Shown: positions 25,561 to 37,400 of the stretch, piece by piece
Position numbering within the stretch: position 1 is the stretch's first letter
Layout of the letters: the number at the start of each line of letters is the position of its first letter
Assembly (NCBI GenBank): GCA_026874595.1
Contig: CM049306.1
Span: 36,904,019-36,968,018 of the forward strand
Length of the DNA stretch: 64,000 bases
Direction of reading: 5' to 3'
Origin: Sipunculus nudus
Lineage: Eukaryota > Annelida > Sipuncula > Golfingiida > Sipunculidae
Notes under the pieces: model-generated
What the model was told of the DNA's origin: nothing
Databases searched by the model: none
What the model saw: the letters and a program-made list of their open reading frames with translations, nothing else
Program-made: the position numbers and the translations under genes

Positions 25561-26258
25561 GAACATTTTCATGAAGCTATGTGTATTTTTAAATGGTGAA
25601 GGTCATGAAAACACATCAATTTTTTATTTCCATAGTTACTTTGTCATTATTGGTCCAATCTTTACAAACTATAGCTCATTTTTATCCTCTAAATTTAATA
25701 TATATGATAATTATCTGTCTTTTTCAATCTGGGTCCGAGTTTCCGGCAAGCGCGTGACCTTTGGTCGTCTTGTTTCTTTGGCTTTTATTTCTTATTTAAA
25801 TGAAGACTAAGATATAATGAATCCACAACATATAATAATGCTATGAAAACCGTTTTGATTATGTGACAGAAAAATTAAATAATGCTTATAACGACAGAGT
25901 AGCTATACTTATTAGAAATTTGTCTAAATAATAAGTGACCATAATTACTGCAATATGTTTGGTTCAATAATGGTCTATGAATAAGAGTTTTTGTGTGAGA
26001 TATTGTCAAATGTTGAATAGACAGTCAACTTCCCAATATAAGCCTACAAACCATTCTATACCCACCAAATTTGAACGTTCTCTCGTTCCTTACTAATGTT
26101 GCTTCCTGCGAAATTAACTGGTTATATATCGACAATGATCCATTTTCCATCTAGTAAGATAATGCTTAATCTGTATTAAATATAAGTTTTGCTGGAAGAT
26201 TAATAAGACAGGACAAGTACGTTAGATATACTTTCTCTACGGACAGGAGAGGACAGAG

Positions 26259-26309
26259 TATTTAAACGATTGGAATTTCCTTTTTTTATATCTCCAGGAA
26301 TTAAAAATC
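26259..26309 (+). promoter_or_regulatory. Possible TATA box and leader of gene A, or 3' splice acceptor
   Basis: TATTTAAA (26259-26266) lies 44 bases before the ATG; unit B has a related 'attattttaaag' at the same place. Alternatively, 'tttttttatatctccag' just before the ATG could be an acceptor for an upstream non-coding exon; unit B keeps 'tttttttatatcgacag' there. The sequence alone does not decide between them. Confidence 0.35.
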
Positions 26310-29300
26310 ATGAGAGGCGTTGTATTTTGCTGTTTGGTGTTCTTGACTCTTTTCTGCGCATGCACAGTTGGACGTGAAGGACGCAGGATATCACGGAATA
26401 GGACGCCACACAGGTGGGCCCTTCAGAAAACCCCGTATAACTCAATTTTTACAGGAGTTATTATTATGATTATTCAATGCTACAGCATTGCCATTTTCTT
26501 TTCGTTGAAAATGACATTCTTTGTTTTGAAATGGTTAATAGCAGACCACATATCAGTCTGTTGTTCCGGGGCACCGAATGGATATTTATCCCCCCCCCCA
26601 CACTAGAAAAAATGAACTCTGCGATGATCTGTTTGATTATCCTACAAAATATAGTTCATATGTAAAGGATAGGGTTATTTTTATAGGACCTTTGCAAATA
26701 GTTTGGAAATAAGGATGTATCTGTAATATCTTGATCACACCATACACTATGAAGAGAAAAGCGGTGACAGAGCGCAATCATGTCATTGGAAGCGTAACTA
26801 TTTCTTGATAATTTCAAATTCGTGCCCGGGCTGGTAGCAATTGATGTGAATAAAACTGTTAAATTATTTAATTTTGTATAATACTCACTGTTTTTTATTC
26901 CCATGGTATCATAATAAAGTTCGTTTTATATATTTCAGGTGTGAATGCAGAATTGATGACAAATCAGACGATCGGAGGAGACCGTGCCGGATCCAAGCCT
27001 CGTGTCTTAACATGAGTTCGGTGTGCCTGGAGAAATGTCAGAGCAAAACAAGCAAATACGATGACGACAAACGCAAGAAAAAGATATGCTGCAAGGAGGA
27101 CAATAACAGCTCGGTTCTCGAGGTGGGGGTTTATGCATCGTATTCCTCGAATTTTTACATTATCTACATCATTTGCTACATCATAAAAGTATGATTGTTT
27201 TGTTACAATTCAACAGGACCACAGTGAAGAGTAACAAATAGAACTTCAAGTTAACTCAGAAATCTGGAACTCCAGGAACTGTCTGTACATTGTTGACACC
27301 AGCAGTCCCATGCGTGTTTGAATAATAGACAGCCAAATACGCATGTCCTTTAATTACCTCTGTGTATTGTCATTACCAAGGCTCAATACAATCTAAGTTA
27401 TCATGTAATTTGATGACACTTCCCTACGACGTATGGTTACACTGAATTTAACTGTATTTTAAGTGTTTATGCCCATCTTATCAGTGTCTATCTCCTAGTT
27501 AAAAGCTGCATGTCCTTTACCTCTGTGTCGTCATGTGCTGTCTTTACCTAGGTTAAAATACAATATATGTAATCATTTATTTTGATGACACTGCCATACC
27601 ACGTATGGTCTCACAGAATACAGGGGTATTTTTTGTATTAGTGCCCATCTTACACTGTATATTTTTAACATTACCTAGTAATGATGACAATCTCCATTTT
27701 ACCTAATTTTTTTTGCCATTCTTTAACATTATCTAGGTAACGGTAATGTTCTATCATTTCGAGGTCACGGTTACATTCTTTCTCATTACCAGGCTAGGTA
27801 GCATTTCTTTTCATTATCTCGGTCAAAATTTCACAGTGGTTGTTATAACATTTTTTTTACATTTCCTAGGTAACGGTAACATGATGATTCGTTATGATTA
27901 TCAGGCTACGGTAGCATTATTTTCCGTTATCTCGCTCAGAATGATGCGGTGGTCACGAAAACATGCTTTATCATTATCAAGTTAAGGTAGCATTCTTTTC
28001 CATTATCTCGGTCAGAATGCGATAGTGGTCACGGAAATATGTTTTATCATTACCAGGTTACAGTATCATTCTTTTCCTTTTTCTTGGTCAGAATGTATTG
28101 GTGTTCACGTAAACATACTTTTCATTACTAAATTACAGTGTCATTCACTCTCATTACCCAGGTGAAAGTTGTAGTTGTATATCCCTACCAGGCAACAAAG
28201 GTACACAAATTGACGTTATACCTCGAAAAGAAACATTTGCACAGTGTTGTTACAACTATAAGTCAGTTTAAAGGGTTAAGAGGAATAAATCAAAATTTAT
28301 TAACATTTATCTTTTCATATTGCTTTTATATTATTTTTACAACGCCTGAAAAAAATTTAATACAAAAATATCAATGTCATCAAATGATTGTTTTCTTTTA
28401 AAGAATAATTTTATGTTCATGTTCTACTGAACTGCCAGATCATCTACCCGCAGCCCGCTTTTCCTCGCACAGACATAATGTCGGCCCGCCCCACACTTTC
28501 TTAGATGTTGCCCGCCCCGCTCAGCACAGATTCCTGAGCGGGGGCCCTACTACATTGAACCACTGCCACAGATATGATTGAATTTCATCCTAAGCAAAAG
28601 CATGGATGGACGCCACTCAAAACGCTTGCAGGTAGTGAAACAGTTCTTCATTACCAGATGGAGGTATCCCAGCTCTAAGCTACATACACAATTTCAGCCA
28701 AGTACATAAAACTACTCCTAAGAAATTGGTTATTCTCACTACAAATGAAAAACATTTGGGCATCAAGCAAAAAGGAGGTGTAGATGGCGCCACCGATCTT
28801 TGTTAGGCACCAGCCCATATATGACTCAATAAATGTGCCTGGTAACAAAAAGGTCGATCCAGTGGTTCAAGAAGAGTTTTCCGGAAACGAACGCGGCGGT
28901 GGAACTCGGCTGGAAATATAGAATCCACAAAGCGTTGTTTTTGCGCATACAATTAGTCTGCTTTCCTTCTATCAAATATCACCTTTATCAAAAGGTTTAT
29001 GTGGTACACAAGCAGGTTTCGAGAATTCGTTCCCATGTACGTGATGCAGATACAAAACTGTTGCCAGCATCACGGTTGGGAAGTTTTGCTCTTTAATGCT
29101 TGGTGTCACACACACTAACAGCTGCCATCTTAAGGGTCATCACGGGTTAATATTCATCACCAGCTAAAGGTCTCTTCACATGCAAAGCATGTAATGATAT
29201 ATTTTGCATCACTTGTGTTTCATTGTGTCTGAACCACCCAGTACATATGTACCAAAACAGCTGACGGATAACTGAAAGAGTAATTTCATGGGAACGTCAA

Positions 29301-31763
29301 GTTTAAATATATGAACTAATGTATACTTCCACTGAATGAACCTTAATATTAAAAATTTTGTTGAGAAAACACGTTGAAAGAGTCTTGTTTAACGATATAT
29401 TTATTCACATAACACACTCGCAGTTTTTCAATAGTGCCAAATAGAAAAATACGAAAGGAGCGGAGACATCCGATAAGGCAGCTGATCACCCCGTATGTTC
29501 ATCCACTTGCCTTGATTATATTTTGAGGTTAAAGTGAAGAAACATACATGTACTTTGATTTCAATAATTTTGTTTTACAAATGTTAAGGGGGCTCAGACA
29601 TACTTGTCTAATAAAATATATTGAGCTGTATTAACTTAAAATGAATTGTAGTTTTTTAAATAAAGTGTAGAAATATAACATCATCGATATCCTCTCTCAA
29701 ATAGAAAAAAATTTAGATATATAGACAGGTTTAAATATAGTTAAGCATATGTTTACAGTTTTACAGGAGCCGAATAATATGTTCAACACTATAATAATAA
29801 TAGTAATAATAATAATAATAATAATTATATAGCGCTAATTCAACAAAATAGTTATCAAAAGCACTTTACAAGACACAAGCAAAGTTTTACTAAAACATAA
29901 AATGTAGATTCCTACTATAGCAAAGATTCCTTAAAGAAAACCCCAATTTCTAAGAACTACCGAAAGCTAATTTAAAAAAGTAAGTTTTAAAATTTCTTTT
30001 AAAAGAAGCTAAAGATGGTGAAGCTCTGATTGAGTGCGGAAGTTCATTCCACAACCTTGGTGCCACAGCTGAGAAAGCTCTCGAACGACACATCTCACTT
30101 CGTGCTTTAGGAATCACTAAAGGCCCTTGGTCAGATGACCTAAGCTACCTTACTGGAACATAAAAAGTCAAGAGGTTCCTAATGTAACTAGGCGATTGAC
30201 CATTTATGGCTTTGTATACTAATGATAACATTTAAAATCAATGCGCTGTCGCACCGACAGAGTTGGAGTTATTTAAGTATTGCTGTAATGTGGTCGCGCT
30301 TCTTGGCACCAGTTACAGGCCTAGCAGCTGCATTATGCACTCTCTGTAGCCGGTCCAGTAACTTGCCAGGAAGACCACGTAGCAAAGAGTTGGAACAGTC
30401 AATCCTTGAACTGATGAACGCATTAATTAATGTTATTAGTGAATCTTGAGTTAGGAAACCCTTTATCCTAGCTATATTACGCAGGTGGTAATAAGCAAAA
30501 CTACAAATATTATTTCCATGCTTGTCAATATATATTTATTTATTCATTAATATATTCCATTATCAAAATATTAATATTATCCTCTGGATATGGGGGAAGG
30601 GGTATGATTAAACTGAACACCCCAACACTGCCAAAAGGTAAGGGGGATATATACCATAATCCCCCTATATTGACGCCCCCTGTTATCGTGTTGTCACAGA
30701 CTAACAACACATTAAAAACCTAGATCTCATTCTAAAATTTTACAAAACAGCTAAAACGTTCATGTCCTCCTAGCTTCTCTACCTAAGGGGTGGTTCCATT
30801 ACTTGTGTTAAATATAATAAGTGCATTCATTGAATAATATGTATATGAATAAATTAATTAATCGTTATCTTTATAACACTGATATACTGCGTATCGTCAG
30901 CCCAGTTTACACGGCATTTTCTATATCATTACCTTGCTAACAGTCCTAGCCTTCATCATTACTTGTCTACCATTGAAGTTTTATATTATTAATTATTATA
31001 CACCGAAGCAATCTTTCTAATTATCTAGTTTAGACTGACATTTCATAATATTACCTAATTAACAATGATACTTTATCACACCCCTTTACAGGAAATTATC
31101 ATTTTCGGCGTATAATGGTTACGATCACATTTTTATCATTATCAAGGTACAACTGTAATTTTATATCATTTCTAAGGTTACAATGGCACACATTATCTTT
31201 TACCTGTTGTGCAGTAGCATTAAATAGTATTACCTTGGTTAAAGCTGTATATTTTAAATAATTTCTGAGGTTAAAATTACACTCTTAATCTTTACCTACG
31301 CAACGGTGACATTCATTATCATTTTACTCTGGTAACAGGTGTCGTTATTATATCATTTTTCGTGGTAACAGTGACAGGCTTTATCATTACCAGCTTATGG
31401 TAGCATTTTTATCATTATCATTGCAGTGACGATAACCCTGGTTACAATTGTAGTTCTATCTCATTACCAGGTTACAATGGTACGCCGAATAGTCTACTTA
31501 AGTTACAGTGACACTCTCAATCATTATGTGGATTAAATTTGTTTTGTTGTATCTTCACTTAGGTCACGATGACGTACACAGCTTTGTCTGCGCAAGATAA
31601 ATGCCCCGATAGTACGGGTACCGTGGAAACGTTTATTGCTGACTGTACCACGGTCAGCCTGGACCAGGACTGTCGCGGAGGGAGAAGACATAGACACAGG
31701 GATGATAGAAGATTCAGAGGAAACTTGGGTGGTAGGGGCTTCGGGACAGGTGGTGGCGACTAA
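26310..31763 (+). CDS. Secreted cysteine-rich basic protein, three exons (copy A)
   Basis: Exons: 26310-26413, 26939-27122, 31563-31763. Introns are GT-AG (CAG|GTGGGC, tatttcag|G; GAG|GTGGGG, ttcacttag|G), of phase 2 and phase 0, and the join gives 162 codons without a stop. Residues 1-21 are a hydrophobic signal peptide. Residues 22-35 are basic (GRR, RNR), perhaps a cleaved linker. Exon 2 (36-96) has eight Cys at 36, 38, 51, 57, 64, 68, 85 and 86, an NMS glycosylation sequon at 59 and a DDDKRKKK run before the CC pair. Exon 3 (97-162) has Cys at 110, 124 and 133, then an Arg/His-rich stretch and a Gly-rich tail. I know no family with the pattern C-x-C-x12-C-x5-C-x6-C-x3-C-x16-CC-x23-C-x13-C-x8-C. 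It is likely exported and disulfide-bonded; eleven mature cysteines would allow dimers. An antimicrobial, matrix or ligand role is guesswork. The paralogue in unit B supports exons 2 and 3. Confidence 0.75.
27677..28195 (+). repeat. Splice-motif minisatellite, 5' part of intron 2, copy A
   Basis: Degenerate units of about 25-55 bases around the core 'cattaccaggttacggtagc' and 'cattatctcggtcagaatgc', repeated many times. Almost every unit contains AGGT or CGGT after a pyrimidine-rich tract. It matches 46800-47075 in unit B. Confidence 0.85.
28430..29140 (+). repeat. Intron block kept in both units, copy A
   Basis: A GC-rich piece (agcccgc, gcccgccccg; about 28440-28560) followed by about 500 bases including 'ggcgccacc', 'cacctttatcaaaaggtt' and 'cccatgtacgtgatgca'. 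It aligns with 47320-48070 in unit B. Open frames here (plus strand in A, minus strand in B) are not shared between copies, so it is not taken as coding. It may be an old repeat. Confidence 0.6.
29791..30505 (+). mobile_element. Dispersed element specific to unit A ('tatagcgct' family)
   Basis: Begins with an (ATA)n tract and 'tatagcgctaattcaacaaa', 'agcactttacaag'. Further on it has 'agttcattccacaaccttgg'. Unit B has no counterpart: its sequence leaves A at 'gagccgaataat'. The head resembles a repeat seen widely in invertebrate genomes. A 75-codon open frame at 30222-30449 lies inside and is not a known protein. Confidence 0.5.
30890..31565 (+). repeat. Splice-motif minisatellite, 3' part of intron 2, copy A
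   Basis: The same core as at 27677-28195 (for example 'tcattaccaggttacaatgg' near 31461 and 'cattaccagcttatggtagc' near 31385) continues up to the exon 3 acceptor. The acceptor 'cttag|gtcacgatgacg' is itself a recognisable unit. The matching array in unit B is 51150-51825. Confidence 0.8.
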
Positions 31764-31793
31764 TTATTGTTACCACAGTCAACTCTGAAGGCA

Positions 31794-31799
31794 AATAAA
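31794..31799 (+). terminator. Polyadenylation signal AATAAA of gene A
   Basis: Lies 31 bases past the TAA stop of gene A, within 'aactctgaaggcaaataaag'. Unit B has AATATA at the same place. Confidence 0.6.
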
Positions 31800-32409
31800 G
31801 AAAATACTTTTGGCCCTGAACAGAGAGAAACGTGTGTCAGGAAACTATTAAGGAAATTATTAAGTTGGCAATACGCTTCGTTTACATGATCATTCTTATT
31901 TTGTATGACAGTGCCCTCCCCCCTTTATCGAAAGGTCTGATAACAATATCATTATTATTCTATAATTCAATGATTGCCTGACGTTAATCTGAGTTAATTC
32001 TGGTTTGGCTATTTTTTTTTCTATAATCTCAATTTTAATACTGTTTCTGAATGTGTTAATGTATAAATTTAGTTTATGATTCCACCCGGTTAGAGGTGTC
32101 CATCTACTGTTACTATCTGTTTTTTTTATCCGTTTATGTGTATTGTCTGCATGTTGTATCTGAGTCTTCTTTAAAGTATTCTGTCAAGCGGAATCTCCGG
32201 AAAAAAGTCTTCCTGGTTTCAGCATAACGCTATATTATCCACTTCTTATGCAAAACTTGACACTTGTTAAATCAAACTGCGCTAAGATATAACAGGATAT
32301 GTTCCGACAAATCTGATAGAAATCTCCCAAAATCAAAACAGAAAACTGTCCCACTTCATTAGTCACAACATATCATCTACGTAAACTGAAACGTCTAGAA
32401 AGAATTACC

Positions 32410-34825
32410 GTAAACGACGGTTACATTAAGGTCACGTCTTACGAACCCTCGTTCGCGATGATCCTGAGAGATAAAAAAGAACAAATGATGATTGTGTATA
32501 ATTAAAAATTTGATATCCAATTCAAACGATATATTCAGTGTATTCATCATATTAACGCCAGCATATTACATAAGAACGGTACTTGAATATCATATATACC
32601 TAACGTTAATATAAACAAGCCGACCCTTTTTCATAGCTGATGCCATCTGCCGCTTCTTACAGGATTAAAAAATTAAAAAAAAAAAAAAAAAAAAAAAACG
32701 GACGCCAAAAACTGAAAAAGCCGCCCTATTATATTATAGTTATTATTTAAATATCCCCTCAACCAACGCATTTTTATCTGTGTAACATTAAATCGCAAAT
32801 GCCGGTCGACGAACTCTTTGCCGACCGGTAAAAAGCAAATTAGCAGGTAACTATATAACTTTACCCAATGACTTCCAGGCGGCCGGTGCTCAGAAAAGAC
32901 GAGATGTTTCCCCTTGCATGCAGAATATTTCGCGAATTGAATACGCGTATGTAGATTTAAAAATGCAAAGATCAAGTAATTTCCGCCCCCCCCCCGACAG
33001 TTGTACAATTGACACACAGAGGCCCGCTACTATGTTTTTGCATTCATATTGTTGACAAGTTTTCTTCATAAAGCCTGCTCACGCGATTAGGGCAGAAACG
33101 CCGATCAGAAACTAATAAGGGACATGCTCTGCGAAATAAATTCCATTGCTGACATTTTTAAGATTTTTAAGATTTTCCGCCGTCATTATGAGCGTATTTG
33201 TTTTAATTTTCAATGAGGTCATCATGATTAAACTGATATTCCCTGACGACCTGTCGACTTATTAGGCGACACATCGTATTTTAGCCGCTTTGGTTCATTT
33301 CCAAAGTATTAACGCACCATGTTATATCCAGGCGTGCCGCACTTAAGGCGTAACATTGACCCAATAATTTGCGCGAAAGCCAATCATTCCCCTCGGCTCA
33401 AACAACAGTACACGTGAGGCTCGGTGACAGCCGCTGTTACCCAGATAAGAACTTTGTTGAAACGGTCACCTAAAAGGAACATGAGACAATTTATATCCTA
33501 ACATTTCTGAGTAACTAGGCAGTCGGACGTCAGCTGTTAATTGCTGGAAACTAACACGGTTTCCATGTGTCAAAAGAATCAGGCGTTTATGTAGCCTGGA
33601 AGGTTCTGGCACGTTTTAACCTCGGGAACTTTTTTTTATAAAAACTTCTTTTTTTTCAGTTGAATCCGGCAAAATTGTAAACACTCAGCAAAAAATAAGA
33701 AACTAGCTTGACCTATATGACACAGTTTTCCTCGAAATTAATGCAACCGGCCAGATTGTGGATATCCCCTTGCATTGACGGTACAGATCGTTTAGATATA
33801 TTTAAGACGAACAGTGACGATGTTAATAGTAAAAGCGGTATGGGCGATTCCAACGTTTAAATTTGGTTCTGTTCTATGTTAAGATTTGTCATGGGAACTG
33901 ACGTTGATTAGCATTAACGTTATGGAAACTTGTAGCACGGAATAGAGAGCAAGCTCCCTCGAACGAAAATAACTGGAAAACAGCCAGATAACTGCCAATG
34001 CACATGAATTATGTTTACAAATGGTTAAAGGGTGTTTATTTCAACAGATTTAGAGAAGAAATGCTATTTACTCGACTTAATTCTTCCTTAAACTCATTAT
34101 ATTAACCTCATGAAAACTTGTTGCTCGGAATCAGAGAGCAAGCTCCCTCGAACGAAAATAACTGGAAAACAGCCAGATAACTGCCAATGCACATGAATTA
34201 TGTTTACAAATGGTTAAAGGGTGTTTATTTCAACAGATTTAGAGAAGAAATGCTATTTACTCGACTTAATTCTTCCTTAAACTCACTGTATTATTCATTT
34301 GTCGACTGACGGCTATCAACCATCGTGTAGCCTTCTGACCATGCATGCTTAAATTATGTGGTACGGCCTATTCACACTAGGCGGTGTGCGAGCTCCCTAT
34401 GGTCCGCTTTAGCCAAAATTAAAAAGTGCGTGTTTATCTTAAATATGTTTAAATTTCATCATGAAAATTTTTCATTGAACTGCTTGGTGGGCCATAACGA
34501 GCTGTTAATAGGTAAATCACACATCAGAATGCAATCAGTTTAGCGGTTTAAAGAGTCATCTAACCGGACACACGACAAATAAAAGTATGGGAACTAAAGT
34601 TAATTGATAAATTTGACACTATAACCGTGTTGTGAGATCATCTCTCCAGCTTACGAACAATAATACCAAGTAAACATCATCAACGTGTGCGAAAAATTAC
34701 TCATACTTACTATTTAATATATCATTTAATATGCTATTTATGCCTATGTGAGCTCCATTTATATATATGGAATCATCGACTTACACAACCATATTACTTT
34801 TATACTTATCGTCAATCGTTATTTA
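32410..34825. other. Unit-A-specific stretch between shared blocks
   Basis: A and B match up to about 32410/54720 and again from 34826/55353. A has 2.4 kb in between and B about 0.63 kb, without evident similarity. It holds an A homopolymer (about 32675-32698), a fairly GC-rich part (about 32740-33560) with no recognised gene, and a young tandem duplication. Confidence 0.6.
33921..34286 (+). repeat. Two-copy tandem duplication, 189-bp period
   Basis: The block 'agagcaagctccctcgaacg' to 'cttccttaaactca' occurs twice, at 33946 and 34135, and reads the same over about 150 bases. The first about 25 bases of each copy (around 'gaaacttgt') are diverged. Near identity beside much older divergence suggests a recent duplication or gene conversion. 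Confidence 0.95.
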
Positions 34826-35052
34826 GCCCATGAACATTGCTGATAAATGTGTCAGAGGGCGTGAATTCAACATAACACGAATACTGGGACTGGACATTTA
34901 TAATTTAGCATTATGGGTACTGAACAGTGACCGACTCGGAAAAGTAACCAATCGCAGATCTATCACAGTGTACCATGCATTATTGTCGTCAGTATAAATT
35001 ATTAATCAAACATATTTATACAGCCGTTTTCAATACATCTTCAACTTGACAT

Positions 35053-35079
35053 CTGATGAAGGAGCTGTAAGCTTCGAAA
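35053..35079 (+). ncRNA. Hammerhead-ribozyme-like core, copy A
   Basis: CTGATGA is followed by a possible stem (GGAGC / GCTTC, with one G-U pair, loop TGTAA) and then GAAA, the order of a hammerhead catalytic core. One extra A precedes the stem. Stems I and III and a cleavage site were not established. Penelope-like and some other retroelements carry such motifs, so this may be a retroelement fossil. The copy in unit B (55584) has CTAATGA. Confidence 0.25.
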
Positions 35080-37196
35080 GCTTGTGATTTATATAATTAG
35101 TTAATTAGCACTTAATCGTCTCCATCTTTTTATATTTTTATTATATATTTAATCATAGATATGTATGTCATTTTAAATGATATATATAATGTTGGATCAG
35201 AAAATTCGGCATATCTGATTTTTTATGTGTTTTATTCTTCAGGGGGCCTTACCGGTGAACCTCCAAACTTTCTTGGACGCTGTTATTTGTTGATTGATTA
35301 TCAGTTATTGATTGCATGTAACTAAAACTTTCTATACGAAAATCGGGCTCTTGTTCTGACTTGAATGTGTATTCATGATGTATGACTGTAACAAACCGTC
35401 GTCTCTCTCCTCCCCTTAAAAACAAAAACAATAAGTAAAGACTTGAAATGTGACTTGCATGTGTATGCAAGATTTGTATGGTCATTATAAACTAATTTCT
35501 ATTGTCAAATCCTAAACACCTTAAAGGGTGTAAACCGTAATAACTAAATCAATCCTAGTTCTCTTGATTGGCCATACACCCCGCTCCCGTAGCTCCTGTG
35601 TAAACACGCGGTCTACTTTAAGCCAGGACACGTGGTGTTTGACAGGTCGCTCTTATGACGTTTTAATTCGTTTTAAAGCAAATAATAAAAAAGCAATTAA
35701 TTCATGATATTATGACATGGTTTAATAAGAGCTACCGTCTTGTCCAAATTCATGTGACTGTAGTTGTGCTTTGTTACGTCTGTTGAACCAAATGATCTCC
35801 TCGAATGTAGATTTTGGCCATTTTCTCACGATTTCATTTCACCTGAATACCTTATCCTAGAGCATTATTCCTCAGCAATTACTTGTCTGAAAACATACCA
35901 TCATGGACATATGTATTTGCTTATATTAATTCCTGAATTTAATTGGAAGGATTTTATTAAGGGAAACGTATGAATTGAAATGATTTGAGATGGTTTAAAA
36001 TTAAATAATCTGTAAAATCGTAATTTTTAAACTAACTTACAAATCAAAATAGGTTTCTATCTAAATTTTCGAGTAATTTAATGAGAAAGACTGGCTGGGT
36101 TAAAATAATTTTATTGTCCATGAACATGGAAACAACAGTTACTCTTTATACAGTACAAATATAATTACATGCATTTTGTTATCTTGTTTACTTAAGGCGA
36201 AACTACCTGTAAAACAAAATTAAAAGACTTCAGAATAGGATATCATGAAACTGTCAGACCAATATATTAACAGAATAATTCATGTCATTCGAAAATTAAA
36301 TATATATATATGTATAAGAATTATACAATTATAGGAAAAACAAAATTAAATATATATTAAAAAGTACTAATATCTATAAATACATAACCCATTAAACAAA
36401 ATTACCCCGCGAGACAGTTACAAATATGTAAAACATATGTTACAGATATCCTTGACGAAAGGAGGAGAATGTCAACATGTCTGTAACTACGACTTTACCA
36501 TTAGTGTCGTTTATGGTACAAACGGAAGAGGAGAGGAGGGAGAAATCAGGAGTCCAGAAACGCGGCCGTCCAGCTTGGAGAAAAAAACTGCTGATGTAAC
36601 ACAAGAACCGGCCGGTTAGCATGCATACTGACACCCTACCGCCTGCAGACCTGCGCAGAAAAAAAACTAGGGCGAAAAGGATAACCAAACTGATTAAACC
36701 ACAATAACTTTCTCTTATCGTTTACTTAAAATATATTCTGTATCTGCTGTAGTTGTGCTGCAATAGACGTTTTTTTGTTAAATTTTAAAATTAAATGAAA
36801 AACCCTTATAAAATTCAAACTTGTTCCTCCAAAAACAAAGTTTTTTAAAAGAACTTAGAAAATCTTCTAAGCTTTAAGAAAATGTTTACTTTTGGGGGTC
36901 TCAAAGCAATAAATTGTTCAGTGCAAAGGAAAAACTGAAACAAAGTCAGGTTATACCGGGGGGCGGGGGCAGTCCTGCCATCGTAAAAGGACGGGCACGA
37001 TCCGCTAAATCCCCCCTCCCCTGGTGAGCCTACCACCAGCGGACTCACAAGCCCAATATAAATGCCTACTGAGTCGTGTATTCTCGACTGAAAGATTTCT
37101 TGACGAAATAGTGAATCACAGCTCTATCTGATAGTTATGCGTGCCCCTGGTCACTGGTGGCAATTTGTTATAACTTATATAAAGGGAAATATTTAG

Positions 37197-37400
37197 TTGC
37201 CCGTTCAAGATCGTTGGTTCCCTCCGGATTCTCCGGTTACCTCCACTTTTCTCACTACACTGGCAAAATTTGTATCTACTGTGAGCTCGCTTTTAAGCCC
37301 AGACCTTTCATTACAGACTCGATTTGTCGGTCTTCTGGTCGAGGGAGCCGGTGCCGACATAGCTCCGGCTATGTGCTGTGACCGGCTCGAGCACCAACTT
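37197..37400. repeat. 'ctccggttacctccac' repeat with a strong hairpin
   Basis: 'ctccggattctccggttacc' recalls a widespread animal repeat. It is followed by a hairpin: GAGCCGGT (37345-37352) pairs with ACCGGCTC (37381-37388), and inside it ACATAG (37357-37362) pairs with CTATGT (37369-37374). Overlapping open frames in two frames look like by-products of the GC-rich sequence. Confidence 0.5.

Larger units (their letters stand above)
21410..36780 (+). repeat. Segmental duplication unit A
   Basis: Collinear with unit B. Landmark pairs (A/B): 'ggaaaaggcgatatctcagtg' 21430/41461; 'ggcctgaaaacgggatgcaa' 23011/43346; 'tcatatgatcagtctcatg' 24122/44352; gene exon 1 26310/45844; exon 2 26939/46460; exon 3 31563/51820; 'aaggagctgtaagcttcgaa' 35059/55590; 'caccctaccgcctgcagac' 36632/57090. 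Matching starts near 'tgtaccttc' at about 21412 and fades near 36780. Indels and private insertions interrupt it. Confidence 0.9.

Noticed and set aside
27677-28195. CRISPR-like array
   Set aside because: Units are degenerate, of unequal length, without conserved repeats and unique spacers, and lie in an animal intron.
28833-29096. 87-codon plus-strand frame in unit A
   Set aside because: The frame is not kept in unit B and has no family pattern.
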